Positions 34,459 through 42,308 of a stretch of 64,000 nt of DNA are shown here, one piece after another (position 1 is the stretch's first letter; every line of letters begins with the position of its first letter). Below the pieces are notes generated by a model, which saw only the letters and a program-made list of their open reading frames with translations, was not told the origin of the DNA and made no database searches. Location of the stretch: contig NZ_FYEX01000001.1 in assembly GCF_900187875.1 (NCBI RefSeq), positions 930,001-994,000 of the forward strand, written 5' to 3'. This DNA is from Polynucleobacter victoriensis (GTDB lineage Bacteria; Pseudomonadota; Gammaproteobacteria; Burkholderiales; Burkholderiaceae). The position numbers were made by a program, and so were the translations under genes.

Positions 34459-35786
34459 GCAAGTGCCGATGTGTGGTGATGTAAGTGGAGTAGTTCGTGA
34501 ATTGCTTCAGCAACCAACTCCCCTGAGCGTAAACCGTCCTCATGAAAACCATAACCTGTCCAAGCTCCGCAAAACCAAGTATTTTTCGTGCCCTGAATGA
34601 GTGGCAAATTAGATTGCGCATTGATTGCTGCTTGATCGAATATGGGGTGAGCATATTCAATATCGGCCCTGATGGTCTCTGATGCAGGTTCCGTTACCGG
34701 GTTAAGGCTAACAATGATTGGTTGATTGTTCCAAGCCCCGGGCAATGGCTGAAGTTTATTAATTAAATAGTTCACGCAAACGCGTTGATTTTGTGTCTTT
34801 GTTGAGGCATCAGTGGTGTAATTCCAGGCAGCCCAGCATCTTTTTTCGCTTGGTAATACAGATGCATCTGTATGCAATACAGCGCGATTTTTTTGGTAGT
34901 TAATCGAGCTAAGGATTGAGTGTTCATCGTTGCTTGGGTCGGCAAGCATTTGTAGTGTCTCATCACTATGCGTTGCCATCACAACATGGTCATAAATCTC
35001 AGATGACTGGCTAGTGAAAACTTGAACTTGATTGTTCAGTCTTTTAATTGAATCAACTTTTAGTCTTTTAAAATTACCACCAGAAATTTTTATTTTTTCA
35101 CAAATTCTTTTGACATATTCTCTTGATCCGCCTGAAACAGTGAGCCATTGAGGTCTGTCAGTAATTTTTATCAAACCGTGATTGTGACAAAAGCGAATCA
35201 TAGTGGAAATAGGAAATTCCAGCATTTGCTCAACAGGGCAAGACCAGATGGCACCTACCATTGGTAAAAAATACCAATCTTGAAATTGTTGGCTGAACCC
35301 ATGCTTTTTAATGAATTCGCCAACAGTTAAATTAAGTTGATCCAGTTTTTTATCTAAAGCTAGCTTTGTGCATAGGCTATTAAACCTAATGATGTCTTTC
35401 ACCATTACTAGAAAGCTAAAGTTAAATAGGTTCTCTCTTTGCGCAAATAGCGAATTTAAATCTGTGCCAGCCCATTCCAGATTTTGTCCATCCGGGTTGG
35501 GGATGGATACAGAAAATGACATATCTGATTTTGCTATGGGGGCATCAATTTCATGAAAGAGCCTTAGAAGTCTTGGGTAAGTTCTTTGGTTAAAAACTAG
35601 AAAACCTGTATCAATGCCATGCGTGACTGGGCCAATGCCAGTATCTAAAGTTAAATCAACAGTATTACTGTGGCCGCCAATATGGTCGCCACCCTCATAT
35701 ATTGTTAATTCAACATTTGGTAATTTGCTAAGAGCGTATGCGCACCCTAAACCAGATATGCCTGCACCTACAACGGCGATTTTCAT
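34455..35786 (-). CDS. FAD-dependent amine-oxidase-like oxidoreductase
   Basis: 443 residues with an N-terminal FAD motif VVGAGISGLGCAYAL, the GGHSNTVDL loop and the C-terminal FAD-closing GAWTGYGFHEDGLRSGELVAEAI segment. Belongs to the COG2907 group found next to DUF1365 and CFA synthase. In Rhodobacter a related cluster desaturates methylated acyl chains on the way to furan fatty acids; the same role here is an inference. First gene after the 35815-35890 hairpin. Confidence 0.87.
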   Translation of the reverse strand: MKIAVVGAGISGLGCAYALSKLPNVELTIYEGGDHIGGHSNTVDLTLDTGIGPVTHGIDTGFLVFNQRTYPRLLRLFHEIDAPIAKSDMSFSVSIPNPDGQNLEWAGTDLNSLFAQRENLFNFSFLVMVKDIIRFNSLCTKLALDKKLDQLNLTVGEFIKKHGFSQQFQDWYFLPMVGAIWSCPVEQMLEFPISTMIRFCHNHGLIKITDRPQWLTVSGGSREYVKRICEKIKISGGNFKRLKVDSIKRLNNQVQVFTSQSSEIYDHVVMATHSDETLQMLADPSNDEHSILSSINYQKNRAVLHTDASVLPSEKRCWAAWNYTTDASTKTQNQRVCVNYLINKLQPLPGAWNNQPIIVSLNPVTEPASETIRADIEYAHPIFDQAAINAQSNLPLIQGTKNTWFCGAWTGYGFHEDGLRSGELVAEAIHELLHLHHHTSALA

Positions 35787-35814
35787 GTTGATTCACTTTG
35801 CGCTAAATAGAAGA

Positions 35815-35890
35815 AAACCACAAGACGCCTGTGAGCAATAAAAAGGGAGGGAGAGAAATGGTGCTCAGCAGGTTTCATGTCTTGTGGTTT
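35815..35890. repeat. Long hairpin between folE2 and the FAD oxidoreductase gene
   Basis: A perfect 12-bp outer arm (35815-35826 with 35879-35890, AAACCACAAGAC/GTCTTGTGGTTT), an asymmetric internal loop, then 10 bp more (35828-35837 with 35862-35872, one bulged G at 35868) and a 24-base loop with a purine-rich run. It fills most of the 111-base gap inside a minus-strand gene series. On the minus strand only a patchy T stretch follows, so it may be a partial terminator, a processing site or a 5'-leader structure that sets different expression for the two halves. Confidence 0.6.
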
Positions 35891-35897
35891 AAAAGGG

Positions 35898-36701
35898 TTA
35901 GTGTCTATTTCTCTTATCGTTACTTAGCCACGCATAAGCTGAGTGGTTATGTATAGATTCAAAATTTTCTGATGACACTTCGTATGCGATGACTTTGCGT
36001 TCTTGCTCTAAAGCCACAGCGATATCTCTGACTAGGTCTTCAACAAACTTAGGATTGTCGTATGCTCGCTCTGTGACGTATTTCTCATCTGGGCGCTTCA
36101 ATAATCCCCATAATTCGCAAGATGCTGCTTGTTCAGCAATTTTGATTAAATCTTCTGCAGCCATATCCTCAGTTAACTCTGCGGCTATAACTATGTGTGA
36201 GCGCTGATTATGTGCGCCGTATTCAGAAATCTTCTTAGAGCAAGGGCACAAGCTAGTCACTGGCACTTGCACTTGCAAGGTGTATTTCAAGCCGCCATCT
36301 TTAAAGGCAGCTTTAATGTGAAGGTCATAATCCAAAAGACTTTCAACGCCAGATACTGGAGCCACCTTTTTTAAAAAAAGTGGCATTTTCAAATCTAAAT
36401 GCCCCTCTTCCGCCTCAAGCCTATTGAGCATGTTCACCATCATTGTTTTGACGCTGGCAAGATTAAGAGGTTCATGGTGATTTTGTAGAACTTCCAAAAA
36501 TCTAGACATGTGAGTACCTTTAACATTGCTGGGCAACATCACAGTCATATCAATCATTGCAACACTGGGTTGTGTGCCAGTCTGCGTTTGCAGAGTTACT
36601 GGATGGCGTACCGATTTAATGCCCACCTTTTGAATAACAATGTTGCGTTCATCAAGACTTGCCTGAACGTCCGGTAGAAAAATGTTCTCTGGTGCATTCA
36701 T
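35898..36701 (-). CDS. folE2: GTP cyclohydrolase FolE2 (type IB)
   Basis: First step of pterin/folate synthesis, GTP to dihydroneopterin triphosphate (267 residues). The conserved catalytic cysteine lies in TSLCPCSKKISEYGAHNQRS, and EQAASCELWGLLKRPDEKYVTERAY is typical of FolE2. It sits 2 bases after gpx in the same direction. folE-type genes are frequent in LitR-controlled clusters, perhaps to supply pterin or folate cofactor for photoreceptors or repair. Confidence 0.94.
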   Translation of the reverse strand: MNAPENIFLPDVQASLDERNIVIQKVGIKSVRHPVTLQTQTGTQPSVAMIDMTVMLPSNVKGTHMSRFLEVLQNHHEPLNLASVKTMMVNMLNRLEAEEGHLDLKMPLFLKKVAPVSGVESLLDYDLHIKAAFKDGGLKYTLQVQVPVTSLCPCSKKISEYGAHNQRSHIVIAAELTEDMAAEDLIKIAEQAASCELWGLLKRPDEKYVTERAYDNPKFVEDLVRDIAVALEQERKVIAYEVSSENFESIHNHSAYAWLSNDKRNRH

Positions 36702-36703
36702 GA

Positions 36704-37330
36704 TTATTTTTCCTGAAGTAACTTTTCGATTTGAGCAGTCATTGTTTTGCTGCTAGGTGAGGTCATGCTGCTGTATGCCTCAACCACATTGCCTTGACGA
36801 TCTATTAAGTACTTATAAAAATTCCAGCGTGGCTTGGTGTTTGTTTTTTCAATTAATAATTTAAATAGAGGGTTGGCGTCGTTACCACTCACAGATGTTT
36901 TGGCAAACATTGGGAATTTCACCCCATAAGTGTTGTGGCAAAACTCAGCGATTTCCTTGTTAGATCCTGGTTCTTGCTTACCAAAATCGTTAGACGGGAA
37001 CCCTAGCACTACAAAACCTTTGTCTTTGTATTGTGCAAAGAGCTTTTCAAGTCCGTCGTATTGACCAGTAAATCCACAGTAACTTGCTGTGTTAACGACC
37101 AAGATTACTTTCCCTTGGTATTGGCATAGGTTTTGAGGAGCTTCGTCCTGAAGTCTTGGGAAGGTGAACGAAAGTGACGCTGGACAACTCATAGCTCGAG
37201 CCTCCTTGGGCCAAGAAAACCACATTAAACCTATCAAAATCAACGCGATAAAGTTAATTTTGTAAAAGAAATTCCCCAGGTCTGTGGCCTGTTGCGGGAT
37301 AAACGGTCTTTTTTTAAAATCGACCAACAT
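36704..37330 (-). CDS. Glutathione peroxidase with N-terminal export signal
   Basis: 208 residues. The peroxidatic Cys is in VNTASYCGFTGQYDGL, the Gln partner in VLGFPSNDFGKQEPGSN and the Trp in KPRWNFYKYL. About 45 extra N-terminal residues include a hydrophobic segment (FIALILIGLMWFSW) followed by EARAMS, so the enzyme is probably exported or membrane anchored. It removes lipid or hydrogen peroxides, fitting a photo-oxidative stress unit. First gene of the minus-strand series. Confidence 0.9.
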   Translation of the reverse strand: MLVDFKKRPFIPQQATDLGNFFYKINFIALILIGLMWFSWPKEARAMSCPASLSFTFPRLQDEAPQNLCQYQGKVILVVNTASYCGFTGQYDGLEKLFAQYKDKGFVVLGFPSNDFGKQEPGSNKEIAEFCHNTYGVKFPMFAKTSVSGNDANPLFKLLIEKTNTKPRWNFYKYLIDRQGNVVEAYSSMTSPSSKTMTAQIEKLLQEK

Positions 37331-37373
37331 TGGGTTTGTCTCCTCGACCCGTATTATTTTTTTGTTTAAAGAC

Positions 37374-37475
37374 CCTTAGACAAGAATGGTTTTTGTCTAG
37401 GACGAAAAACATATATGACTCGATATTACATAAAAAATAAAAAAAATGCAAATAATGTCTAGGACAGTGTAGAAT
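37374..37475. promoter_or_regulatory. Putative operators and promoter of the light-responsive divergent units
   Basis: The motif TGTCTAGGAC occurs twice as a direct repeat (37394-37403 and 37456-37465). A close inverted copy, CCTTAGACAA (37374-37383), lies in front. The second copy sits just before a TAGAAT -10 (37470-37475) of the regulator gene, where binding would block RNA polymerase. CarH/LitR regulators repress in the dark and release DNA when light breaks adenosylcobalamin. The sequence of the sites here is my reading and has not been compared with footprinted LitR sites. Confidence 0.55.
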
Positions 37476-37526
37476 TTGCTTGTCGATCCAGGTATTAACC
37501 TGGCGGCTAATCGTGAGTATTCACAT

Positions 37527-38489
37527 ATGAATGTTAGATTTACTAATTTGCCAGACATGCTCAGCATCGCCGCAGTAGAGCGTGACACTGGTATCGCCAA
37601 AGACACCCTTAGGGTTTGGGAGAGACGCTATGGCTTCCCTAATCCACTTAGGGATAGCAATGATGATCGGGTCTATCCTGCTGATCAAATTGAAAAGTTA
37701 CGTCTTTTAAAGCGTTTATTGGATCTAGGTCATCGCCCAGGAAGAGTTGTTCCTTTACCAATAGAAGCTTTAAAAGAATTAAGTGCCAAGTCATTGCAAG
37801 CAGAGCCTACTCAAAGCGTGGGTATGGTGATTTCTCAGCAAGAAATGGATCGCTATTTAGATTTACTGAGATCGCATCAAACTGAAGCTTTGCGTCTAGC
37901 CTTATCAACTACTCTCATGAAAATCGGTTTAGATCGTTTTGTGATTGAAGTGGTTTCGCCCCTCATTAAAAATATTGGTGATTACTGGGCAGACGGCAAA
38001 TTAGAGATCCATGAAGAGCATCTCTTTACTGAACAAATCAAACATCTATTAAGAACAGCAATTAATTCGGTGCCACGAGGTCATACGGGTCAAAGTGAAG
38101 ATTTGGCTAGACCAAGAATTTTGTTAACGACATTCCCGCAAGAGCATCACAGTTTGGGCTTGTTAATGGCTGAAGCTCTGATGGCATTAGAAGGTTGTGT
38201 ATGTGTTTCTTTAGGAACACAAACACCAATTCTAGAAATCGCTCAAGCAGCACGTGCACAAAAAGCTGATGTGATTGCGTTGTCATTTTCATCACAGATG
38301 AACCAAAATCAGGTAGTGGATGGCTTAAATGAGCTTAAGTCAAAACTAGCGCCAGGTATTGAGTTATGGGTTGGTGGTGAAAATCAAGCCCTACGTAAAC
38401 GTGCTCCAGAGGGAATCAAGGTAATTAATGCATTAAATGACATCTCATTTAATGTAAAAGATTGGCGATCCAAGCGTTCGGATATCTAA
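37527..38489 (+). CDS. CarH/LitR-type B12-dependent photosensory MerR regulator
   Basis: 320 residues. N-terminal MerR winged helix (AAVERDTGIAKDTLRVWERRYGFP, residues about 14-37), a helical cap, and a cobalamin-binding domain. The light-sensor signature W-x9-EH is exact (Trp about 154, Glu-His about 164-165), and ExHxxG follows as EHHSLG (His about 208, lower B12 ligand). These are the features of adenosylcobalamin photoreceptors CarH/LitR. Start ATG 37527 chosen because upstream residues do not fit the family. The photolyase gene begins 4 bases after its stop. Confidence 0.9.
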   Translation: MNVRFTNLPDMLSIAAVERDTGIAKDTLRVWERRYGFPNPLRDSNDDRVYPADQIEKLRLLKRLLDLGHRPGRVVPLPIEALKELSAKSLQAEPTQSVGMVISQQEMDRYLDLLRSHQTEALRLALSTTLMKIGLDRFVIEVVSPLIKNIGDYWADGKLEIHEEHLFTEQIKHLLRTAINSVPRGHTGQSEDLARPRILLTTFPQEHHSLGLLMAEALMALEGCVCVSLGTQTPILEIAQAARAQKADVIALSFSSQMNQNQVVDGLNELKSKLAPGIELWVGGENQALRKRAPEGIKVINALNDISFNVKDWRSKRSDI

Positions 38490-38493
38490 CAAG

Positions 38494-40020
38494 TTGAAAA
38501 AGCTTGTATTAGTTTTAGGAGATCAATTAAAGGCCGATAGTTCGGCCTTTAATAATTTCAGCCCAGAAAATGATCATGTGATCATGATTGAGTCTGTCTG
38601 TGAGGCGAATTATGTGTGGTCTCACCAAGCAAAGATCGCATTATTTTTGTCAGCCATGAGGCACTTTGCTAAAGACTTAAAAAGTAAGAAATATCCCCTC
38701 ACTTATATAGCGAAATCAAAACAACCGATTGTTGCAGAGCTAAAGCAACATATACAAAAAAATCAATTTACCCATTTAATATGCGTCGAGCCAGGCGAGT
38801 TAAGGCTCAAGGCCGATCTAGAGAGTCTGGCGCATGAATTAAACATTCATCTGGATTTAAGGCAAGACAACCACTTTTACTGTGAGGTAGATGAATTTAA
38901 AAAGTGGGCAGGAGATAAAAAAGAATTAAGGCTTGAATATTTCTATCGGTATATGCGTAAGAAGCATCAAGTCATGATGCAGGCGAACGATGAGCCCGAA
39001 GGTGGCCAGTGGAATTTTGATGATCAAAATCGAGGTGCATATTCAAAAAAAGGTCCAGGTTTAATCATTGATCCATTATGGTTTGAGCCAGATGACATAA
39101 CCAAAGAGGTGATTGCTGAAGTAAAAGAACAGTACAGCAATCATCCTGGGCAACTTGAAAACTTTGGCTGGCCTGTTACTAGAGATCAAGCATTAAAAGC
39201 CATGGAGCATTTCATGGAGCATCGCCTGCCATCTTTTGGACAGTATCAAGATGCTATGTGGACCAATACGCCATTTGGTTGGCATTCGATATTGTCGGCA
39301 TCTTTGAATTTGAAGTTGATTGATCCAAAAGAAGTGGTAGATGCAGCCATTAAGGTTTGGAAACAAAAAAATATTTCAATTAATGCCGTGGAAGGATTTG
39401 TTCGTCAAATACTTGGGTGGAGAGAGTTTGTTCGAGGCATGTATTACCTAGATATGCCAAAAATGGCAAAAGCGAATTTCTATGATCATCAAAGAAGCTT
39501 GCCTAAGTGGTATTGGAGTGGCGAAACTAAAATGGCATGCATGCAAGATGCAATTAATCAAACCATGAAGTTTGGTTATGCACACCACATACAGCGTTTG
39601 ATGGTTACAGGTAACTTTGCTTTGTTGGCTGAAATATTGCCTAAAGACGTATGTGCTTGGTATTTGGCTGTGTATGTCGATGCAATTGAGTGGGTAGAGT
39701 TGCCAAATACTTCAGGAATGGCATTGTTTGCAAATGGACCTAGGTTTACTAGCAAGCCATACATTGCAAGTGGAGCCTACATTAAGCGTATGAGTAATTA
39801 TTGCGATAGTTGTGCGTATAAGCCAAGTGAGCGATATGGTGAAAACGCATGCCCAATGACTAGCCTGTATTGGAACTTTTTAATCAAGCACAAAGCTGAG
39901 CTAGAGAAAAATCCAAGAACTCGATTAATGAGGGCAAATCTCAACAAAATTGATGTGGCTGAGCAGCATAAGATAGAACAACATGCTCAATATTTATTAA
40001 ATAATTTAGAAAATATCTAG
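38494..40020 (+). CDS. Cryptochrome/photolyase-related protein with Fe-S cluster (FeS-BCP, PhrB type)
   Basis: 508 residues starting at a TTG 4 bases after the regulator stop (LVLVLGDQLKADSSAF). It has an N-terminal antenna-binding Rossmann domain, then the FAD-binding helical domain with ILGWREFVRGMYY and HHIQRLMVTGNFALL. The C-terminal cysteine cluster YCDSCAYKPSERYGENACP marks the 4Fe-4S group of prokaryotic (6-4) photolyases such as Agrobacterium PhrB. It should repair UV lesions in light, and its linkage to a B12 photoreceptor supports light induction. Confidence 0.93.
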   Translation: MKKLVLVLGDQLKADSSAFNNFSPENDHVIMIESVCEANYVWSHQAKIALFLSAMRHFAKDLKSKKYPLTYIAKSKQPIVAELKQHIQKNQFTHLICVEPGELRLKADLESLAHELNIHLDLRQDNHFYCEVDEFKKWAGDKKELRLEYFYRYMRKKHQVMMQANDEPEGGQWNFDDQNRGAYSKKGPGLIIDPLWFEPDDITKEVIAEVKEQYSNHPGQLENFGWPVTRDQALKAMEHFMEHRLPSFGQYQDAMWTNTPFGWHSILSASLNLKLIDPKEVVDAAIKVWKQKNISINAVEGFVRQILGWREFVRGMYYLDMPKMAKANFYDHQRSLPKWYWSGETKMACMQDAINQTMKFGYAHHIQRLMVTGNFALLAEILPKDVCAWYLAVYVDAIEWVELPNTSGMALFANGPRFTSKPYIASGAYIKRMSNYCDSCAYKPSERYGENACPMTSLYWNFLIKHKAELEKNPRTRLMRANLNKIDVAEQHKIEQHAQYLLNNLENI

Positions 40021-40031
40021 TCGGTTGTAAG

Positions 40032-40544
40032 ATGTTACCTATGACATCATTAGACTTGAATAATTTACCTTTGCCCGCATTTGAGAAGAAAATTTGCTCC
40101 GCAGAAGATTTACAGAGCAAGCTTAGCCAATTGCCAAAACCAATTGTTTTTACAAACGGTGTTTTTGATATTTTGCACAGGGGGCACGTGAGTTATCTTG
40201 CTCAAGCTAGAAGCTTGGGTGCGAGCATGGTTGTAGGTGTAAATGCAGATAGCTCTGTCAAATTGTTGGGCAAGGGAGATGATCGCCCCTTAAATCAACA
40301 AGCAGACAGAATGGCTCTCTTGGCTGCACTTGATTCTGTTGATCTAGTTGTGCTATTTGGTGAAAAAACACCAGTAGAGCTAATCGCTAAGGTAAAACCT
40401 GATATCTACGTCAAGGGTGGCGACTATCAAATTGATGATTTGGCTGAGACTGCTTTAGTTAAAACTTGGGGCGGCAAGGCATATGCCATTCCATTTATTC
40501 ATGATCGATCAACAACAGCTTTACTTAACAAGATTAGATCTTGA
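40032..40544 (+). CDS. rfaE2: D-glycero-beta-D-manno-heptose 1-phosphate adenylyltransferase
   Basis: Stand-alone nucleotidyltransferase of 170 residues for ADP-heptose synthesis (LPS inner core). FTNGVFDILHRGHVSYL holds the HxGH motif; the later YVKGGDYQIDDL and IPFIHDRSTTALLNKI match the HldE/RfaE C-domain. In E. coli this domain is fused to the kinase; here it is separate, as is usual in Burkholderiales. A second ATG at 40041 is possible. Overlaps the small minus-strand gene by 24 bases. Confidence 0.93.
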   Translation: MLPMTSLDLNNLPLPAFEKKICSAEDLQSKLSQLPKPIVFTNGVFDILHRGHVSYLAQARSLGASMVVGVNADSSVKLLGKGDDRPLNQQADRMALLAALDSVDLVVLFGEKTPVELIAKVKPDIYVKGGDYQIDDLAETALVKTWGGKAYAIPFIHDRSTTALLNKIRS

Positions 40545-40727
40545 GCTGGCGGGGCCTAATAACTTAATTTGATTGGCATCACTTGGTGCTACATATTCTT
40601 GATAAGCAGTTTCTAGCCACGATGCTATTAATTGTTGTGTTGATAATGGCGCAAGCATCATCAGTAGGCCTAAGATGCTAGCAATACTGATCGTAATAAT
40701 TAAGCTTACTTTGAGTTTCATATTCAA
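40521..40727 (-). CDS. Small membrane protein downstream of coaX
   Basis: 68 residues, not recognised. One hydrophobic helix at about residues 6-27 (VSLIITISIASILGLLMML), then a polar tail with EYVAPSDANQIKLLGP. Its start overlaps the coaX stop by 4 bases, an arrangement typical of real coupled genes. It may be a short inner-membrane or secreted protein; the 3' end overlaps rfaE2. Confidence 0.5.
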   Translation of the reverse strand: MNMKLKVSLIITISIASILGLLMMLAPLSTQQLIASWLETAYQEYVAPSDANQIKLLGPASSRSNLVK

Positions 40728-41503
40728 GATGCATTATTTATTAGGTACCAAGCCAAAAGTCCTTTAAGTACTAATTGAGGCTCCGTCACAAGAATATTTT
40801 GGTTGTCTAGGTGGTGGCTAATAAGGTTTGCATTCCCGCCACTTAGAACAGTTAAATCCAACTGAATATTATTATGTTTCGCATATTGTTCAGCGATAGA
40901 TATGGCTCCTGCCTGCGAGGCAAAAATACCATGGTGAATACCTTCTTCGGTGCTGAGCGCAGGCTCAATCTTAGATAAAGACCTAATTTTTTCAAAAATG
41001 TTTGGTAAGTTGGCGGTGTTGCTAGAAAGCATTTCTGCCATCAGTGTGATGCCTGGAAGAATCCATCCGCCTAGGTGCTCTTGATTTGCAAGTAGATCGA
41101 TAGTTGTTGCTGTACCAGTACCAATAACCAAGATATTTTTGCCACTAAATAGTTGTTGTGCGCCTAAGAGCATGGCTCTTCTGTCAGCCCCCAATTGCTC
41201 TGGGTTTTTATATTTCGTAGGCAATTGATTGAGTGCAGAGGTGCCAGTAATTTGATGCCAATGTGCTGATGGCATCAAGTGTTGACAAATGTTTTTGAGC
41301 TCTAGGGTCTTTTCTTTGCTAATAACGCTTGAGCAAATGATGTGGGTAATTTCCGCTGAGTTGGGTACGCTTGAGAGATCCTCAGAACTTAAGTTGTTAA
41401 AAACATCAGAAGTTTTAAAGCCGACATTAATCTCACTGGAAGCCCCAGAGGAGATAGCCCATTTGATACGAGTATTTCCGGCATCAATTAACAAAATGCT
41501 CAT
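40724..41503 (-). CDS. coaX: Type III pantothenate kinase
   Basis: First step of coenzyme A synthesis (259 residues). Phosphate motifs LLIDAGNTRIKWAIS and IGTGTATTIDLL, plus the GADRRAMLLGAQ segment, identify CoaX. It overlaps birA by 4 bases; birA-coaX coupling is usual in Burkholderiales. Confidence 0.95.
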   Translation of the reverse strand: MSILLIDAGNTRIKWAISSGASSEINVGFKTSDVFNNLSSEDLSSVPNSAEITHIICSSVISKEKTLELKNICQHLMPSAHWHQITGTSALNQLPTKYKNPEQLGADRRAMLLGAQQLFSGKNILVIGTGTATTIDLLANQEHLGGWILPGITLMAEMLSSNTANLPNIFEKIRSLSKIEPALSTEEGIHHGIFASQAGAISIAEQYAKHNNIQLDLTVLSGGNANLISHHLDNQNILVTEPQLVLKGLLAWYLINNAS

Positions 41504-42282
41504 GAAGATTTCCTCAAAGATACATCGCCGCTAATCACTCGTTCAACGCCATTGGCGGTTTCAATGAGTAGGTGGCCGGCATCATCAACACCACGTTCAA
41601 TTCCTTCGATGGAAATTTTATCTTGTTGAGAAATTTGACACACCTGATTTTTAAAAATATCCCATTCATTCCATTCGCTCTGAAAAGCTTTGAATGAACT
41701 CTTCTCGAAAGTTTCAAGAATGTTGCCAAGTTCTTTAATGATTGAGAGCCACAATACATCAGCATCAATTTTTGATGCATTAGTTATTTGACTGGTGCTT
41801 GCCATTGATCTACCAATATTCTGTTCAATTGTTAAATCTGTTATTAAATTTATGCCAATGCCAATTACAAGCCAAGTAGGTTGAGTTGTATTAATTTGGC
41901 CGCCTTCAATTAGCATGCCACCCAATTTGGCCTCACCTAAAAAGATATCGTTAGGCCATTTGAGACCTAGCCCCAATTCTTTTAGAGATTCTTCTGCAAT
42001 GCCTGTGCCTTCACTAATGCCTTTAATAACACCAAGCCCACAGGCAAGGCTTAACCCCGACAACTCTGCAATAGGTTTTTTGAATGGGTAAGCAACGGAA
42101 AAAGTAAGCGCTTGGTTGGCGTGACTTACCCATGATCTACCCATTCTGCCGCGTCCTGCAGACTGTTTGGCGGCTACTCTAGCAACGGGTTCCCAGAGTG
42201 CGCCATCTCTCCAACGAGACATTAGGTCTTCGTTGGTTGAGGCACTTTCTTCGACGCGCTCTAAGATCCAATTAATAGTCAT
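41500..42282 (-). CDS. birA: Biotin--[acetyl-CoA-carboxylase] ligase
   Basis: 260 residues. Catalytic motif GRGRMGRSW, then LKWPNDIFL and GMLIEG. The N-terminal helix-turn-helix of E. coli BirA is missing, so it is a ligase only, not a repressor. The start at ATG 42282 (MTINWILERVEES) fits the family. A TACAAT -10 (42294-42289, minus strand) lies 6 bases before it and there is no Shine-Dalgarno sequence. Confidence 0.93.
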   Translation of the reverse strand: MTINWILERVEESASTNEDLMSRWRDGALWEPVARVAAKQSAGRGRMGRSWVSHANQALTFSVAYPFKKPIAELSGLSLACGLGVIKGISEGTGIAEESLKELGLGLKWPNDIFLGEAKLGGMLIEGGQINTTQPTWLVIGIGINLITDLTIEQNIGRSMASTSQITNASKIDADVLWLSIIKELGNILETFEKSSFKAFQSEWNEWDIFKNQVCQISQQDKISIEGIERGVDDAGHLLIETANGVERVISGDVSLRKSS

Positions 42283-42308
42283 ATCTGTATTGTAGGTACT
42301 ATGTGCAT

